A stretch of DNA of 64,000 nucleotides from Knoxdaviesia capensis. Its lineage: Eukaryota > Ascomycota > Sordariomycetes > Microascales > Gondwanamycetaceae. Every line of letters begins with the position of its first letter. The stretch's first letter is position 1. The notes under the pieces are model-generated. The model saw only the letters and a program-made list of their open reading frames with translations. It ran no database searches and was not told where the DNA came from. Both the position numbers and the translations under genes were made by a program. Location of the stretch: contig LNGK01000007.1 in assembly GCA_001510575.1 (NCBI GenBank), positions 924,151-988,150 of the forward strand. Reading direction: 5' to 3'. Shown in pieces: positions 46,587 through 58,214 of the stretch.

Positions 46587-48332
46587 ATGGCTGACGACGC
46601 CTCCAGCAAAACCCCCGCGCCGGTGGTGATTGTCGGCGCCGGCTTGGCTGGCCTTGTCGCGGCGTTTGAGCTGTCGTGCCGCAACGTCCCGGTGATCATC
46701 CTCGACCAGGAAAACGAGAAGAATGTCGGCGGCCAGGCCTTCTGGTCGCTGGGAGGCCTTTTCTTTGTTGATTCGACCGAGCAGCGCCGCATGGGTGTCA
46801 AGGACTGCCTGGATCTCGCCATGCGGGATTGGATGGCATCGGCGGCGTTTGACCGCGAGGACACGGACTTTTGGCCCCGGAAGTGGGCCGAGGCGTTTGT
46901 GAACTTTGCCCACGACGAGATGGAGTCGTATGTGAAGGCGCGCGGACTGCGCGTCATGGCCAATGTTGGCTGGGCCGAGCGCGGCAACGGCCGCGCCGAG
47001 GGCCACGGCAACTCGGTCCCCCGCTTCCACGTCACCTGGGGTACCGGCCCGGAGGTGGTGCGTGTGTTCCTGGAGCCGGTGCGCGAGGCGGAGAAGAAGG
47101 GCCTGATTGAGTTCCGCCATCGCCATGCGGTTGACGAGATTATCACGGACGAGAAGACCGGCCGTGCCATTGGTGTCAAGGGACGCATTCTGGAGGATGA
47201 CGACTCCGAGCGGGGCATCAAGAGCTCCCGTGTGGCAGTGGGCGAGTTCAATATCCCGGCGTCGGCGGTGCTGGTGTCGTCTGGCGGTATCGGCGGCAAC
47301 CCCGACGCTGTGCGTGCGGCATGGCCGGCTGAGCGCTTCGGCGGCCATGTCCCCAAGAAGTTTGTCATCGGGGTGCCGGCCCACGTCGACGGCCGCATGA
47401 TCGACATCTCCGAGTCGGTTGGCGCCAATGTCATCAACCGGGACCGCATGTGGCACTACACCGAGGGTCTCGCCAACTGGGACCCGATCTGGCCGTCGCA
47501 CGGCATCCGCATCCTGCCGGCCCCGTCCAGTCTGTGGCTCGATGCCACGGGCAAGCGGCTGCCGTCGTTTCTGTACCCCGGAGCCGACACGCTGGCCACG
47601 CTGACGCACATCTGCAAGACCGGCTACGACTACACGTGGTTCATCCTCACGCAGTCGATCATCAAGAAGGAGTTTGGGCTGTCGGGGTCGGAGCAGAACC
47701 CGGACATCACCGGCAAGAGCGTGTTCCAGCTGCTGAAGAGCCGAGTGTTTGGGTCGGGCGGGCCGGCGCCGGTGCGGGCGTTCCAGGACAAGGGCGAGGA
47801 CTTTGTGGTGCGCGACAACCTGGAGGACCTGGTGGCGGGCATGAACCAGCTGGTGCACGGCACGGAGGGGGCGGCGCCGGACCTGGTGTACGAGGACATT
47901 CTGCGCACGGTACAGACGCGCGACGGGCAGATGGACAACGTGTACAGCAAGGACACGCAGGCGATGCTGATCAACAACGCGCGGGCGTACTGGCCGGACC
48001 GCATCACGCGGGTGGCGGCGCCGCACAAGCTGCTGGACCCGGCGCACGGCCCGCTGATTGCGATCCGGCTGAACCTGCTCACGCGCAAGACGCTCGGCGG
48101 CATCGAGACGAACCTGCAGAGCAACGTCATGCGCGCGGCCGACGGCGCGCCGTTTGCGGGGCTGTACGCGGCGGGGGAGGTTGCGGGGTTTGGCGGCGGC
48201 GGCGTGCACGGGTACAATGCGCTCGAGGGCACGTTCCTTGGCGGGTGTATCTTCTCGGGCCGGAATGCGGGGAGGGCGATGGCGGAGGAGTATGCGGCGC
48301 TGGCGGCGGCGGCGGCGGGGGGGTCGGAGTGA
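46587..48332 (+). CDS. FAD-binding dehydrogenase (KstD/fumarate-reductase-like flavoprotein)
   Basis: A flavoprotein oxidoreductase of unknown substrate. A single exon, 581 aa. The N-terminal Rossmann FAD site reads VVIVGAGLAGLVAAFELS (13-30), with GGQAFWSLGG (48-57). The C-terminal FAD-contact region reads GLYAAGEVAGFGGGG followed by GYNALEGTFLGGCIFSGRNAG, typical of the succinate dehydrogenase/fumarate reductase-like superfamily. The overall layout matches bacterial proteins annotated as FAD-binding dehydrogenase related to 3-ketosteroid dehydrogenase. The start is in a good context (ACCATGG) and is the first in-frame ATG. No signal peptide or peroxisomal signal is seen (it ends GGSE). The lack of introns and the bacterial-like architecture make transfer from bacteria possible, but unproven. 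It is convergent with the MFS gene. Confidence 0.88.
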   Translation: MADDASSKTPAPVVIVGAGLAGLVAAFELSCRNVPVIILDQENEKNVGGQAFWSLGGLFFVDSTEQRRMGVKDCLDLAMRDWMASAAFDREDTDFWPRKWAEAFVNFAHDEMESYVKARGLRVMANVGWAERGNGRAEGHGNSVPRFHVTWGTGPEVVRVFLEPVREAEKKGLIEFRHRHAVDEIITDEKTGRAIGVKGRILEDDDSERGIKSSRVAVGEFNIPASAVLVSSGGIGGNPDAVRAAWPAERFGGHVPKKFVIGVPAHVDGRMIDISESVGANVINRDRMWHYTEGLANWDPIWPSHGIRILPAPSSLWLDATGKRLPSFLYPGADTLATLTHICKTGYDYTWFILTQSIIKKEFGLSGSEQNPDITGKSVFQLLKSRVFGSGGPAPVRAFQDKGEDFVVRDNLEDLVAGMNQLVHGTEGAAPDLVYEDILRTVQTRDGQMDNVYSKDTQAMLINNARAYWPDRITRVAAPHKLLDPAHGPLIAIRLNLLTRKTLGGIETNLQSNVMRAADGAPFAGLYAAGEVAGFGGGGVHGYNALEGTFLGGCIFSGRNAGRAMAEEYAALAAAAAGGSE

Positions 48333-49121
48333 GGGTGTGAGGGGGTGTGCTTTGAGTGAGTGAGTGCGCCTGAGGGAGAGAGGTCCCTTTGGCAAAATGC
48401 CCTCTTCCCCCCGGCCTGGATGTGGAATCATCCTGTTTCGCCACGACTTGTTTGTGTTCGTGATCTTCCATTTATTCTCTATGTATGACTACAAGTCAAG
48501 GCACGATATGTATCTCCTGCTTCGACTCTCCTGGCCGTATGGTCCATGTGCCGTCTATTCCACCGTCTCTCTGCATTTCAGCCTGTCGTTCTTGGTCTTC
48601 CTGTGCCAACCCGCCCGCACGATGTGAACAGAGTTGTGTTGACGCAAGACCCGGAGCAAGTCCCAAGATGGGAATATATCACTGTCTACAGCCATCAACG
48701 TATAGGGAAATAGGAGAGATGTCTATTATGTACGAGTATATGCATCCAAGAAATGGGCCTTAGCTGAAGGCGAGCAACAAGATATATATCAAAAAACCCA
48801 GGTCTGGGGAAATATTACCACCACGACTCGGTCAGTCTCATTGCCACGAAACTGAGAAAATGCCACAGAGAAAAAAAAGTGTAAGGGGGAGATGACACCG
48901 ATATCAAAGGAAATGAGACGAAAGAGCCGGGGAAAACGCCAGGAATGAGAAAACAAATGCACCATAACAAAAGAAACAAACAGGAAGATAGATATCCAAC
49001 CCGCGATACGCAAGAGAGAGTTTTAAACAAACAAAAAACAAAAAAAAAAAAAAAAGGCGAAAAGATTGAGCGTAGAGAAGAGATTAGTATGTCTTTTACA
49101 TATAAACGTCACACGAGCAGC
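48333..49121. other. Convergent 3' region, FAD dehydrogenase/MFS transporter
   Basis: 789 bp between two stop codons, holding the 3' flanks. An A-rich tract occurs around 49029-49056. No gene is seen. Confidence 0.7.
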
Positions 49122-51120
49122 TTAAACGGCCACGCCGCCGGTCAGCGCCTCGCGGTTGAGGCGCTTCCACGGGTTGGCGAGCGCGAAGCAGAAGGCCAGG
49201 CCGGCAGCGGCCACGGCAATGGCAAAGGCAACCTTGATGCCGCTCATGTAGGCGTCGATGATCAGCGGCACGACGTCCGGGCCGAAGGCCGAGCGGATCT
49301 GGGTGGCGCCGGTGAGCAGGATCTGCTCGGACGAGACGTCGGGCAGCAGGCTCTTGGCGGTGGCGAGCATGTCGTTGACGAAGCCGGTCTGCGCGGCGGC
49401 AATGATGAACGACGCGCCGATGATCTGGAAGAACATGACGATGGCGGTGGCGGGCGCCATGTCGCTGGGGTCGATGTTGCCCTGCACGGCGATGATGGGG
49501 ATCTGGAACGCGAAGCCCGAGCCGAGACCGGTGACGATCTGGTAGCCGATCCACTTGCCGGCGCCGGAGCCGACGTCGAGCGTGTACAGCAGGCCGGAGC
49601 CGATGACGGCGACGGCGGCGCCGCCGATCATGAACGGCGTGTAGATGCCGGTCATGGTGATGATGCCGCCCGAGGCGACGGTGGCGATGGTGACGCTGAC
49701 GATGATGGGGATGTTGCGCACGCCCGACATGGTGGGCGACACGCCGTCAATGCTCTGGAAGTAGATGGGCAGGAAGTACACGAACACGAAGTAGGCGCCG
49801 GAGAACCAGAAGATGAAGGCCGAGTTGACCCACACCGAGCGCTGCTTGACGATGCGCGGCACCAGGATGGCGCGCTCGCCCTGGTACATCTCCCAGGCGA
49901 CAAAGACGGCGATCATCAGCGGCACGCCGACGAGGAGGCCGATGATGACCGACGAGTTCCAGGCGCGCGTCTGGCCGGCCCACTGCAGGCACAGCAGGTA
50001 CGAGATGACGGCGGCCATGATGAGGCCGAGGCCGACGGGGTCCATCTGCAGGAGACGCTCGCGCAGGGGAGCCTTGACGGGGACGGCCTGCGGCGGGGTG
50101 CGGAAGAAGAAGAAGAGGATGACGGCCGAGAGTCCGCCGATGGGCAGGTTGATGTAGAAGCACCAGCGCCACGACACGTGGTCGGTAAGCACGCCGCCGA
50201 TCAGCGGGCCGATGACGGAGGCGATGCCGTAGGCGGCCCCGACGATACCGGTCATCATCGGGCGCTTCTTGGGCTCGGCGGAGAAGCCGATGATGGTGTA
50301 GGACCCCGAGGTGATGCCGGCGGCGCCGACTCCGGCGATGGCGCGGCCGACGATGAAGACTTCGGAGTTGGGGGAGACGGCTGGGGAGGGGGACGGAGTT
50401 AGTTTTTGTTGCTCTAGGCGTTGGAGGTTAGGTCGGGGGAAACTCACCACACAGGAGACTGCCGAGTTCGAAGATGAAGATGGAGGTGAGGAAGCTAATC
50501 TTGAGCGGGAAGTACTTGAAAATTTTGCCCCCTGGATTCTGTGTTAGTCGCGGTTGTTCTGTAAGGAGTAGTAGAAGACTCTGGAGAGAGACAGAGAGAG
50601 AGACTTACAAGACGACTGAAAGGCGGCGGTGGTCATCAAGAAGGCGGAGGCGTACCAGCCGACGAGATCAAGGCCCTGGAACTCTTCGGTAATACGGGGG
50701 ACGGCAGTGGCGACGATGGTCTAGGAGAGGCAGCAGTGACGGTTAGTTGGGGTCACGTCGAGACAGTATGAAAAGAGATGCCTTTCACGAAAACCGACAA
50801 CAACATACCAGATCGAGCGACACCAGGAACACTCCGGCGACGAGGGCGACGACGATGAAGAACATGCTCAGGCCGGTCGGGTAAACGGGCGTGGGGGCGT
50901 CCGGGTTGCCGGCTGCGGGGCTGGAGACGTCGGCGTTCGCCTCCTTGGACACGCTGAGGGCATCGTCGGCGGCGGGCTTTTCGTGGGCGAGGTCATCGGC
51001 CTTCTCGGAGAGGTCGACGACGGTGTCGCGGTCGTCGTCGCCGATTATGGTCGGGGCGCGCGAGGCCGAGTTCTCGTCGCGCGAGGCGGGGCTCGGGCCC
51101 GGGGCGGCGAGGGAGGACAT
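49122..51120 (-). CDS. MFS multidrug-type transporter, DHA2 (14-TM) family
   Basis: Predicted plasma-membrane proton antiporter exporting small molecules. Exons on the minus strand: 51120-50809, 50720-50609, 50531-50448 and 50380-49122; introns 88, 77 and 67 nt; 588 aa. A cytosolic tail of about 80 residues, rich in Asp, Glu, Ser and Ala, precedes TM1 (FFIVVALVAGVFLVSL). Family motifs follow: LDLTIVATAVPRI, WYASAFLMTTAAFQ, FIFELGSLLCAV, GRAIAGVGAAG and GPLIGGVLTDHVSWRWCFYINLPIG. Hydrophobic segments continue to the end, as in 14-TM members. No resistance substrate can be named, and no biosynthetic cluster surrounds it. Confidence 0.94.
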
Positions 51121-53098
51121 GTTCGGTGTTGGATGTTTGCAGTGGTGGTGGTGGTGGTATGATGTGATGGTTATGTATATGTATATAAGAGAGACTGACA
51201 CTCAAGCAAGGAGAGAGAGAGGAAGAGAAGAAGAGAGGAAGAGAAGGTGGTGAGAATGATGAGTGAAGATGAGGATGGAGATATCAGCTAGATCTAAGAA
51301 TGGGAATTAAGGTAAGGAGGGACCATCACGATCTTATATAGAAGACATGGCCAGGGAGGGACGGCGTCAGATTGGAAGAAAAGAGAGAGCAAGCAAGACA
51401 CGGAAGGATGACCAGGCCGGAGGACGAAAGCGCAGTTTGAAACTCCTGTATGGCCGCCGAAGAAGAGAAAGCGTGTAGTGGAAAGAAATAGCGGGACGAC
51501 GGCCGGGGATTGAGGAGGAAGAGGAAGAAAAGAAGATTGGCGGGTGGAGAGAGAGAGCGAGGGTGAGATTGCGAGGGTGCTTCTTCCTTTCTGTCTGGAC
51601 ATGCATCGAGCGTGCGTGTAAGTGAGTGAGTGTGAGTGAGTGAGTGAGAGAGATACTGACAGTTGGATGCACACCCCCAACACCGAATCGCACACCCCCC
51701 CTCCGCCTTTTTCTGTGTTCTTCTCCCTGCGCGTTTGCGTTGGATTTAGTGCGGCTTGGTACGTATACAGTAGTCCAGCCAGCCCCTGTCGACGGTCCAG
51801 CCGCCCGTGGATCTGTGTCTCTGTGTCTCTGTGTACAGTATGTCTGTCTCTCTTGCTCTCTCTGCCACCGCTCCGGTATATTGTTGCCTAATCAGCGAAA
51901 CGCACTGCAGGTGGACTCCATCGCAGGCCCAAACACCGCCCGGAACTGGGACGGGCGGGCGCTGGCTATCTCCGGGGATCGTCGGAGAAGTGGCCGGAGG
52001 CAAGTCGAGCCGGGACTGGATGTGTGTGTGTGTGTGTGTGAGAGAGACAGAGAGTGTTGTGTTCAGCTTGTGAAGTGGGAGTCCCATTGTCACAACAAAC
52101 GGCGGCAGAATGGCGTTTATGCAAGGCTTTTCTCCCCGGGACGGGGGGAGCGTGGAGTTAAGCGGTGGTGATAGCGGGTGAAGGTTAGGGTTAGGGGGTT
52201 GTCAGTTATTTAATTGAGCGCGCACGCACACACACATCTCCCGCTACAGCGCCCACAGTGCCCTATTTTTCTAGCGGGCCCCTAGCCTTACAGTGCAGCT
52301 GCAAGGAGCTGCTGAGTTATCAGGCTCAGTCAGCGGAGGGGGGGGAAACGTAAGCGGATGGGAGAGAGGGCAGGAGGCATCAAGACACAGCAGGAGCGAT
52401 CGGCAAAGCAAAGAAAGAGCCAGGAACGGGCGAAATTAAGTCCACCGCGCCGGCCCAATCTCCAAAGTCCGGCACTTGCCTCCTTGTACGCTGTGGTGTG
52501 GTGGTTGTTCCGGACGAATTGACGCGCACAGAGCCGCGCGGGCCGGACGAACAAGAAGTCACTTTATTAGGCACTTTATTTTCTTCCTTTTTTTTTTCTT
52601 CCACTGGTGGCGTGTGCGGCTCGGGGGCCAGTTTGCACTTTTCACTAAGTAAGCAGCTTGCACGCTGTTCCTGAATTCTGATGGCCCTGTCGTGGTGCAG
52701 CAAACGGCATATATCCCGGGACATTTCTTGCGGGCATTCCGCGCCGGGTGGGTGGCAATGGTTGGCGGCTAGGCCTCTGGATCTCTTCTTCGCTTGTTTT
52801 TGCTGATGCACTTATTTCCTGCAATTTCTTTCCTTCCTTTCTTTTTAATGCCCAGTTACGTCAGCGGCTCAGCTATTGTGAGTGCGGTGTTCCTTCGTCC
52901 GGCGGACGGGCGGGCTTTACGGGGGAGTTCGGCCGAATTTAAGGCTGAGTTCCATACCACAACATTGTGGACGGGACAAGCTTTCGTCAAACACACGACA
53001 CCCGGACGCTTAGGAGGAACATTCCAGCTCTTTTGCAGGCGCGCATTCTTTCGCTTTTGTCACCCAGGCGGGGTGGGTGGGTAGTGTGCGTCGGATCT

Positions 53099-53101
<3 letters not shown>

Positions 53102-53136
<35 letters not shown>

Positions 53137-53268
53137 AAACAAGTGCGTCGTTCGGCCAGATTACCATCCGTGAGGACCGCTAGAGATTCGTCAGCGCGCG
53201 CACATACACACGCACGCACACGTAAACGGAGACTGATGGTTTCAAGCGCCCACAGAGAGAGAGAGAGA

Positions 53269-53301
<33 letters not shown>
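53102..53301. repeat. (CT)16, (GA)8 and (GT)15 tracts within 200 bp
   Basis: CT at 53102-53133, AG at 53254-53270 and GT at 53272-53301. The CT and GA tracts are mutually complementary; the GA tract directly joins the GT tract. Confidence 0.9.
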
Positions 53302-53305
<4 letters not shown>

Positions 53306-54112
53306 CCCTTCCGCCGAGATATGCCGTGTTTGTGTGGTGATTCACCCGCGCGGTCTGTTGTGGGACTACAGTACACGTACACTGCGTGGATCCTGGAAAG
53401 ACGAGATCACACAGCATATACTGTACTGTACAGAGGTCTAGGAGAGAGAGCGAGAAAGAGAGAGACAACAAGCCGCAGCCGCCACCGCGGCACACATGCT
53501 CGCTTTCTTTGCATCTCTCCCTCAGCCCGATGCGGTGGAACAACAACCGGGAGAGCGAATAGCAGCGCGACTCTCTCCTACTTCCACCCCACGGGACTTG
53601 TGTGTGTTTAAGGCATCGTGGCCGCATTCTTTTGCCATCATGCCGTGGATCGCGGACCCTGAACCCAAGAGACGCGCACTGGGGGGGGTGAGAACCCAAA
53701 AAAAGAAGGTTTAAAACTCGCGCGGACAGGGCCATGACGGTTGGAAGAACGTGGCACTCCTCCGTCGACTACCTAACGACGGAGCAACCTTCGTCCGCCT
53801 TGACTGTTGGGACTAAACTCTAAAAGCCTAATCGATCTCCTCCAGTGCCCGGTGTATCCTGACTTTGAAAGGAGTAGGGGGGGCAAAAGGGAAAAATTGG
53901 CGTGCTTCTCTTAGGACAAGGGGGGGCGGCCGAAGTCACTCTGCGGATCTTGGGTTTGCGCTTGGCTTCCTGGCTCGCTCGGTCGGAAGCTGAGTGACAG
54001 GAAGATAAAAGGACAGTGATAGGGGGGACACCCACCACGACAGCCGGCGTGGTATTCACTGGCGGACACTTTTCGTTCGTCCCCCGACCACGGACGGTAC
54101 AGGTGCAATATC

Positions 54113-54150
54113 TACAGTACAGTACAGTACAGTACAGTACAGTACTGTAC
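54113..54150. repeat. (TACAG)6 array ending in a palindrome
   Basis: Six perfect TACAG units (54113-54142) followed by TACTGTAC, so the right end reads as the palindrome GTACAGTACTGTAC. The same TACAGTAC core occurs at other sites in the gene-free DNA. Confidence 0.9.
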
Positions 54151-54747
54151 ATACACAAACGGGATAGAGTAAAATCAATCATGAATAGAGGGGGGGTGTG
54201 TTCCCTTTTTGGAGGGGGGTGCCGTTTCAGGTCCACTCGAAACAAACACACACGCAGAGCCGCACGCTGTGATCTGCGCATAAGTAAGTGACGAGGTGTA
54301 GCAGCGATGCCGAAGGTTGCTCTCTTTCGCTGTTTCGAGGCTTGGCTTGGCTTCATGGGCTGGAACATATCACCACCGTTCAAAGGCGAGGGAGAAGAAT
54401 CCCCCCAATGGATAGATATGATATGAAAAGAAAAGAAAACGTCGCCGCCACAACTGAGGATTAGGTGTTCCACGATGGATTCATCCAGAAGAAGGGAAAA
54501 AGGAAACGAAAAAAATGTGACTATATCCTGGCTCGCTTCGCTCGGCTAGCAGGAACACACAAACAACAGTCGGGAATGCAAGAGTGCAAGAGTGTGAGTC
54601 GCTTCTCCCTGCGGACTTTAGCGGCTGAGAAGCACGGCGTTTGGCGGGCGCGGATTTTAAAATTGTTGTTTCCGTGAACAAACGCCAAAAAAATAAAATA
54701 AAATAATTGAATAAAATAAAAAGAGATAGCGAAAGATCCAAGCGGGC

Positions 54748-54750
<3 letters not shown>

Positions 54751-54782
<32 letters not shown>
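54751..54782. repeat. (AG)16 microsatellite
   Basis: A perfect AG run of 32 nt in gene-free DNA. Confidence 0.9.
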
Positions 54783-54785
<3 letters not shown>

Positions 54786-55048
54786 TAGTGCGTGAATAGT
54801 CTGCGTGTTATCTTGTCTAGAGATGCACCGGTGCATAGCTTTACTTCAAAAGGCGCGCTGGCTGTCGCTTCGATTGGCGATGTCCTTGAGGCAGCATTTG
54901 CGACGACGACGCCGATGGGGGCTTAGGGTTGGTGGCCCCTTCTTGGGGTTACGACCCTAACTACCTCCTTCCCTCCTCTCCCTTTCTCTATCTAAAATGT
55001 CACTTGAGAATCTTCACCCATCAGATCGCAATCTCAAATCCCAGCTTA

Positions 55049-55084
<36 letters not shown>

Positions 55085-55683
55085 TTCTTCCTCACTTTTT
55101 GTTTTCGATTTTTTGGTCCTCTTTCTCTTCTTACTCTCAGTCTCTCGTGTGCTTTGCATCATCGGCTACGCGGCAATCGTAATCAAACGTTGGCGTCCGT
55201 GATTCTCTCTCTGCCTGTCTATGCAACACTTACGTCCCCTTTTGATTATTACTTGTACTTGTGGGGGGGGGTTTCCTCCTGGTCCTCTCTCTATCTGGCT
55301 TATGTCCATTACTGCTTAAGTCCGTCTTACGCTTCTGGGGTGTAAGCCCGGGCACCATGCGGCCCGAAAGCAACAATCTGATATTTTTCCTGCTGCTGTC
55401 CATGGTTCATTGGGGCACAACCTGCTCATCCAACTGTATGAAGTGGCTAAGTTGGTGATTCTTTCTGCCGTGGTTATACGGGCGACCGAACCCCCTACGA
55501 GACAATACGGGCCCCCGTCAGATTCCAGATTTTCCAATGAGGCTTTGACAGCCCTCCTTGTTGTATCTTTCCCCCCTTCTTTTCGTTCGTGTTGGCGCCG
55601 CTTGTGTGAGATTATAGTTGTCGCCTTCGCTAGGGTGTTTCCTGGCTCCTACGCCACTCAGCCCAGTGCCTTACGAGTGATTC

Positions 55684-55685
<2 letters not shown>

Positions 55686-55723
<38 letters not shown>

Positions 55724-55729
55724 CGCGCG
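55686..55729. repeat. (AG)17 joined to (GC)5
   Basis: An AG run (55686-55719) passes directly into GC alternation (to about 55729), a purine tract next to a Z-DNA-prone tract. Confidence 0.9.
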
Positions 55730-57633
55730 TGAGAGCCAGCCACAATACGGTCCGCCAACATGGGTTTGCTTGGGATCATACCATCAAGATTACTGCATTC
55801 GTACGCCCTTCCCCCTCTCCCAGTTCTGAGTCGATGTCGATGCTTGCGATAAGTGTACAGTACACCTGCTCGGTGCCTGCAAGTGATCGCATCCTTTTGT
55901 TCGGTCGGACTCAACGATCGACGGATGGGCCTGGGAAACCCTGAAACACCGCCTTTTGGCTGTGTGGTCCGGAATCTCACTCGCTTGGCCTCGCCTGGCC
56001 TTATATTTCATTTGTTTTATATGTCAGTCCTAATTTGTTGGGTCGGGCTTGTCCTTATTCGGGTTATCAGCCCCGTCTTACACCCAGTGACTCTCTTCTC
56101 TCTTTCTCTCTCCCCGAAGCACACAATACACAAGACCCAGCGGTGTTGCTTCTTGTTCCGTCTTTATGACATGGCAGCCAAGCGCCAATGGGGCAAGAAG
56201 TGTCATATCGAGGTAGCACACGGGGTGTTTTGTTTTATTTTTATATTTTCCTGCGCTTTGCATCCGGGGTTTACAGCCACGCTCTCGCTGGACGAACATC
56301 GTCACGGTGATGTACCCAAAGGTCCGCACAGAAAAAAAATAGAAGAGGCAGAAAAAGAAAAGGGCCGTATCGATCTCACCTCTCTTATCAACAGGGAACC
56401 CAATAGGGCTGCCGCGCGGGATGCGGTCGCTGGTAATCCCGGGCATCAATGCTGCCCTCTCGGGTATTATTCCTGCTGCTTTGGACTTTTCAAATCGTCC
56501 CGTCTCAGTCCCTCTCTTTCTCTCTCTCTCGTCTTTCTTACTCTGGGTGGCCCTCGCTCGCTCCGCCGGCTGACGGCCACCAGCACATGTTTTTCTTAGT
56601 CGGCTGGCTGGAGACTTAAGATCCCACCTGTTGGATATAACCTGTGTCAGTGTGTGTGCGGGTTTCGCCACGATGGGATTGAGAGTTTCTTCGGTCGGTC
56701 CCAGAGGTTGACTGGTCTTGGAACGAAAATGGGGATACACTGTATTGGTGTTGTGCTTATTGTTTGCCTCTCGACCCGATCCAAACAAGCGCCGGCTCAC
56801 TGGGAGTTCTCGCCGTGGGTTCTTTTATCACTGATCCCGATGAAGGGGGCACGCTGGATTCCCAAGCTGCGCGCATGGTGTGTTAGCAGACGGCAGATAT
56901 ATCGAAGGCTTAGCGCCCAGCCTATTGCAGCAACACTCGCTCGCTCTCGCATTCCTGTCAGCTGGTGATCGTCGCTGGCGATGGGCATGCTACTAGCAGC
57001 GATTATTATCGTGAGCTTCACGAAATGGAAAGCCCTCTGAATATGGTAGCTAAGCCAGCCAAGCGAGCCGCAAGGAGCAATAGCTCCCCTCGACACATAC
57101 AAACATACAAAGCCTCTGAGTTCTCACTTGATCGGACTCGGGTTCGCGGTGGTCTCGTTGATCCCGGCGTGGAGAGCCTTTCCATTGGATCGCTGGCTGT
57201 CTGATAGAGTGAGAATGCGGTAGTGCAGACTTTGGGAACCATCATCGGATCTGGCATCAGAACTCAGAACCGAAATTTTGTCTCCTGCCCACTCCCCTCC
57301 TTTGGCCTCGAGGATAAATTGGACACAGAGTAATCAGTAAGCAAGGGAACGCAAGGTCAGACAGAAAGAACAGAAAAAAGTCCACACAAGGGTCCGCGGC
57401 GAGAAACACCGGTTCGGCTCACCTTTCCCTTCCACCGCTTTCACTGATCTTTCGCCGAGATGCGAACAGGGAGTTGGAACGGCGGAAAGCCCGCGTGATT
57501 TTTTTTTCTTTGGATAAGCTTAAAATAACTGACGTATGCAACTGTAACAGTAGTATAGACGGAGATGTTCGCATGAAGTAACAATAAAAAGAAACACAGC
57601 AGGCGACGATATGCTGTTCTGGTGTTGAACAGT

Positions 57634-57674
57634 AACCCTAGGCAAAACCCTAAAGCCCGGGTTGGCTAGGGTTA
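57634..57674. promoter_or_regulatory. Cluster of three AACCCTA (telobox-like) boxes upstream of Esf2
   Basis: AACCCTA at 57634 and 57646 on the plus strand and TAGGGTTA at 57667-57674 (same box, minus strand), about 540-580 nt before the Esf2 start. TTAGGG-type boxes bind Tbf1-like Myb factors at ribosomal-protein or snoRNA promoters in some yeasts. A role here is inferred from density and from the ribosome-biogenesis target. Confidence 0.5.
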
Positions 57675-58214
57675 TATCCTCGCTTACGTGCATAATCCAT
57701 TCAGCAATTTTGGTCGATAAGGCGATCCGCTATCTTATCATAAAAAAAGAAAAAGAAAAAAGGCAACTCCAACTTCAACAACTTTCGAGTGTAGAAAACA
57801 AACGCTCCCTCTCTCTCTTTCTCAGTATATCCATCTACGCTGCCCTGATTTCAACCCACATCCAATACATCGAACACGTCGATCGGCTTATTGACTTCCT
57901 TTCTTCCAGGGTACTTGCGTCCTCTCGGAGACATTTCTGCACAATATCCAATCCTTCCTGAAGTGAGACTGTGCCGTGACACGGATTTCCAGGCCGGCAA
58001 TTTTTCTCCCGTCGGCTGTTCACTACTTCACACCGCCCCAACAGCGGCCTGCTTACACTCCCCACCTCGTTTTTACGAGAATCGGATTACTTGCGTTCCT
58101 GTCGACCGGGACGCCGAGCGTGCGTTTCAGTACAATCAGCATCAGACTTCGCCTTGCAAGCCTCTCCTTGGCTTGAAAAAAACAAAACCAAAAGTCGGAC
58201 TCTCACAGTTCGTC

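Larger units (their letters stand above)
51121..58214. other. Second gene-free, microsatellite-rich stretch and Esf2 promoter
   Basis: 7.1 kb without a supportable gene. Visible are GA/GT tracts near 51200-51660, a GT run near 52020-52040, a double TTAGGG box (52183-52197), large dinucleotide tracts (listed separately), the TACAG array, and CT tracts at 55050-55074. The last 600 nt hold AACCCTA boxes and the probable Esf2 leader. The frame upstream of the Esf2 ATG is open from 57891 but lacks conservation-like content. Confidence 0.65.

Noticed and set aside
46581..48431. 616-codon open frame antisense to the FAD dehydrogenase
   Set aside because: A shadow of GC-rich third codon positions; Arg- and Pro-rich, with no domain.
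46587..51120. FAD dehydrogenase plus MFS transporter as a secondary-metabolite cluster
   Set aside because: No synthase, P450, methyltransferase or transcription factor is nearby, and neighbours are housekeeping genes.
57891..58214. N-terminal extension of Esf2 by 108 codons
   Set aside because: It lacks conserved content; the fungal Esf2 N-terminus begins at the ATG at 58215, so this is treated as leader.
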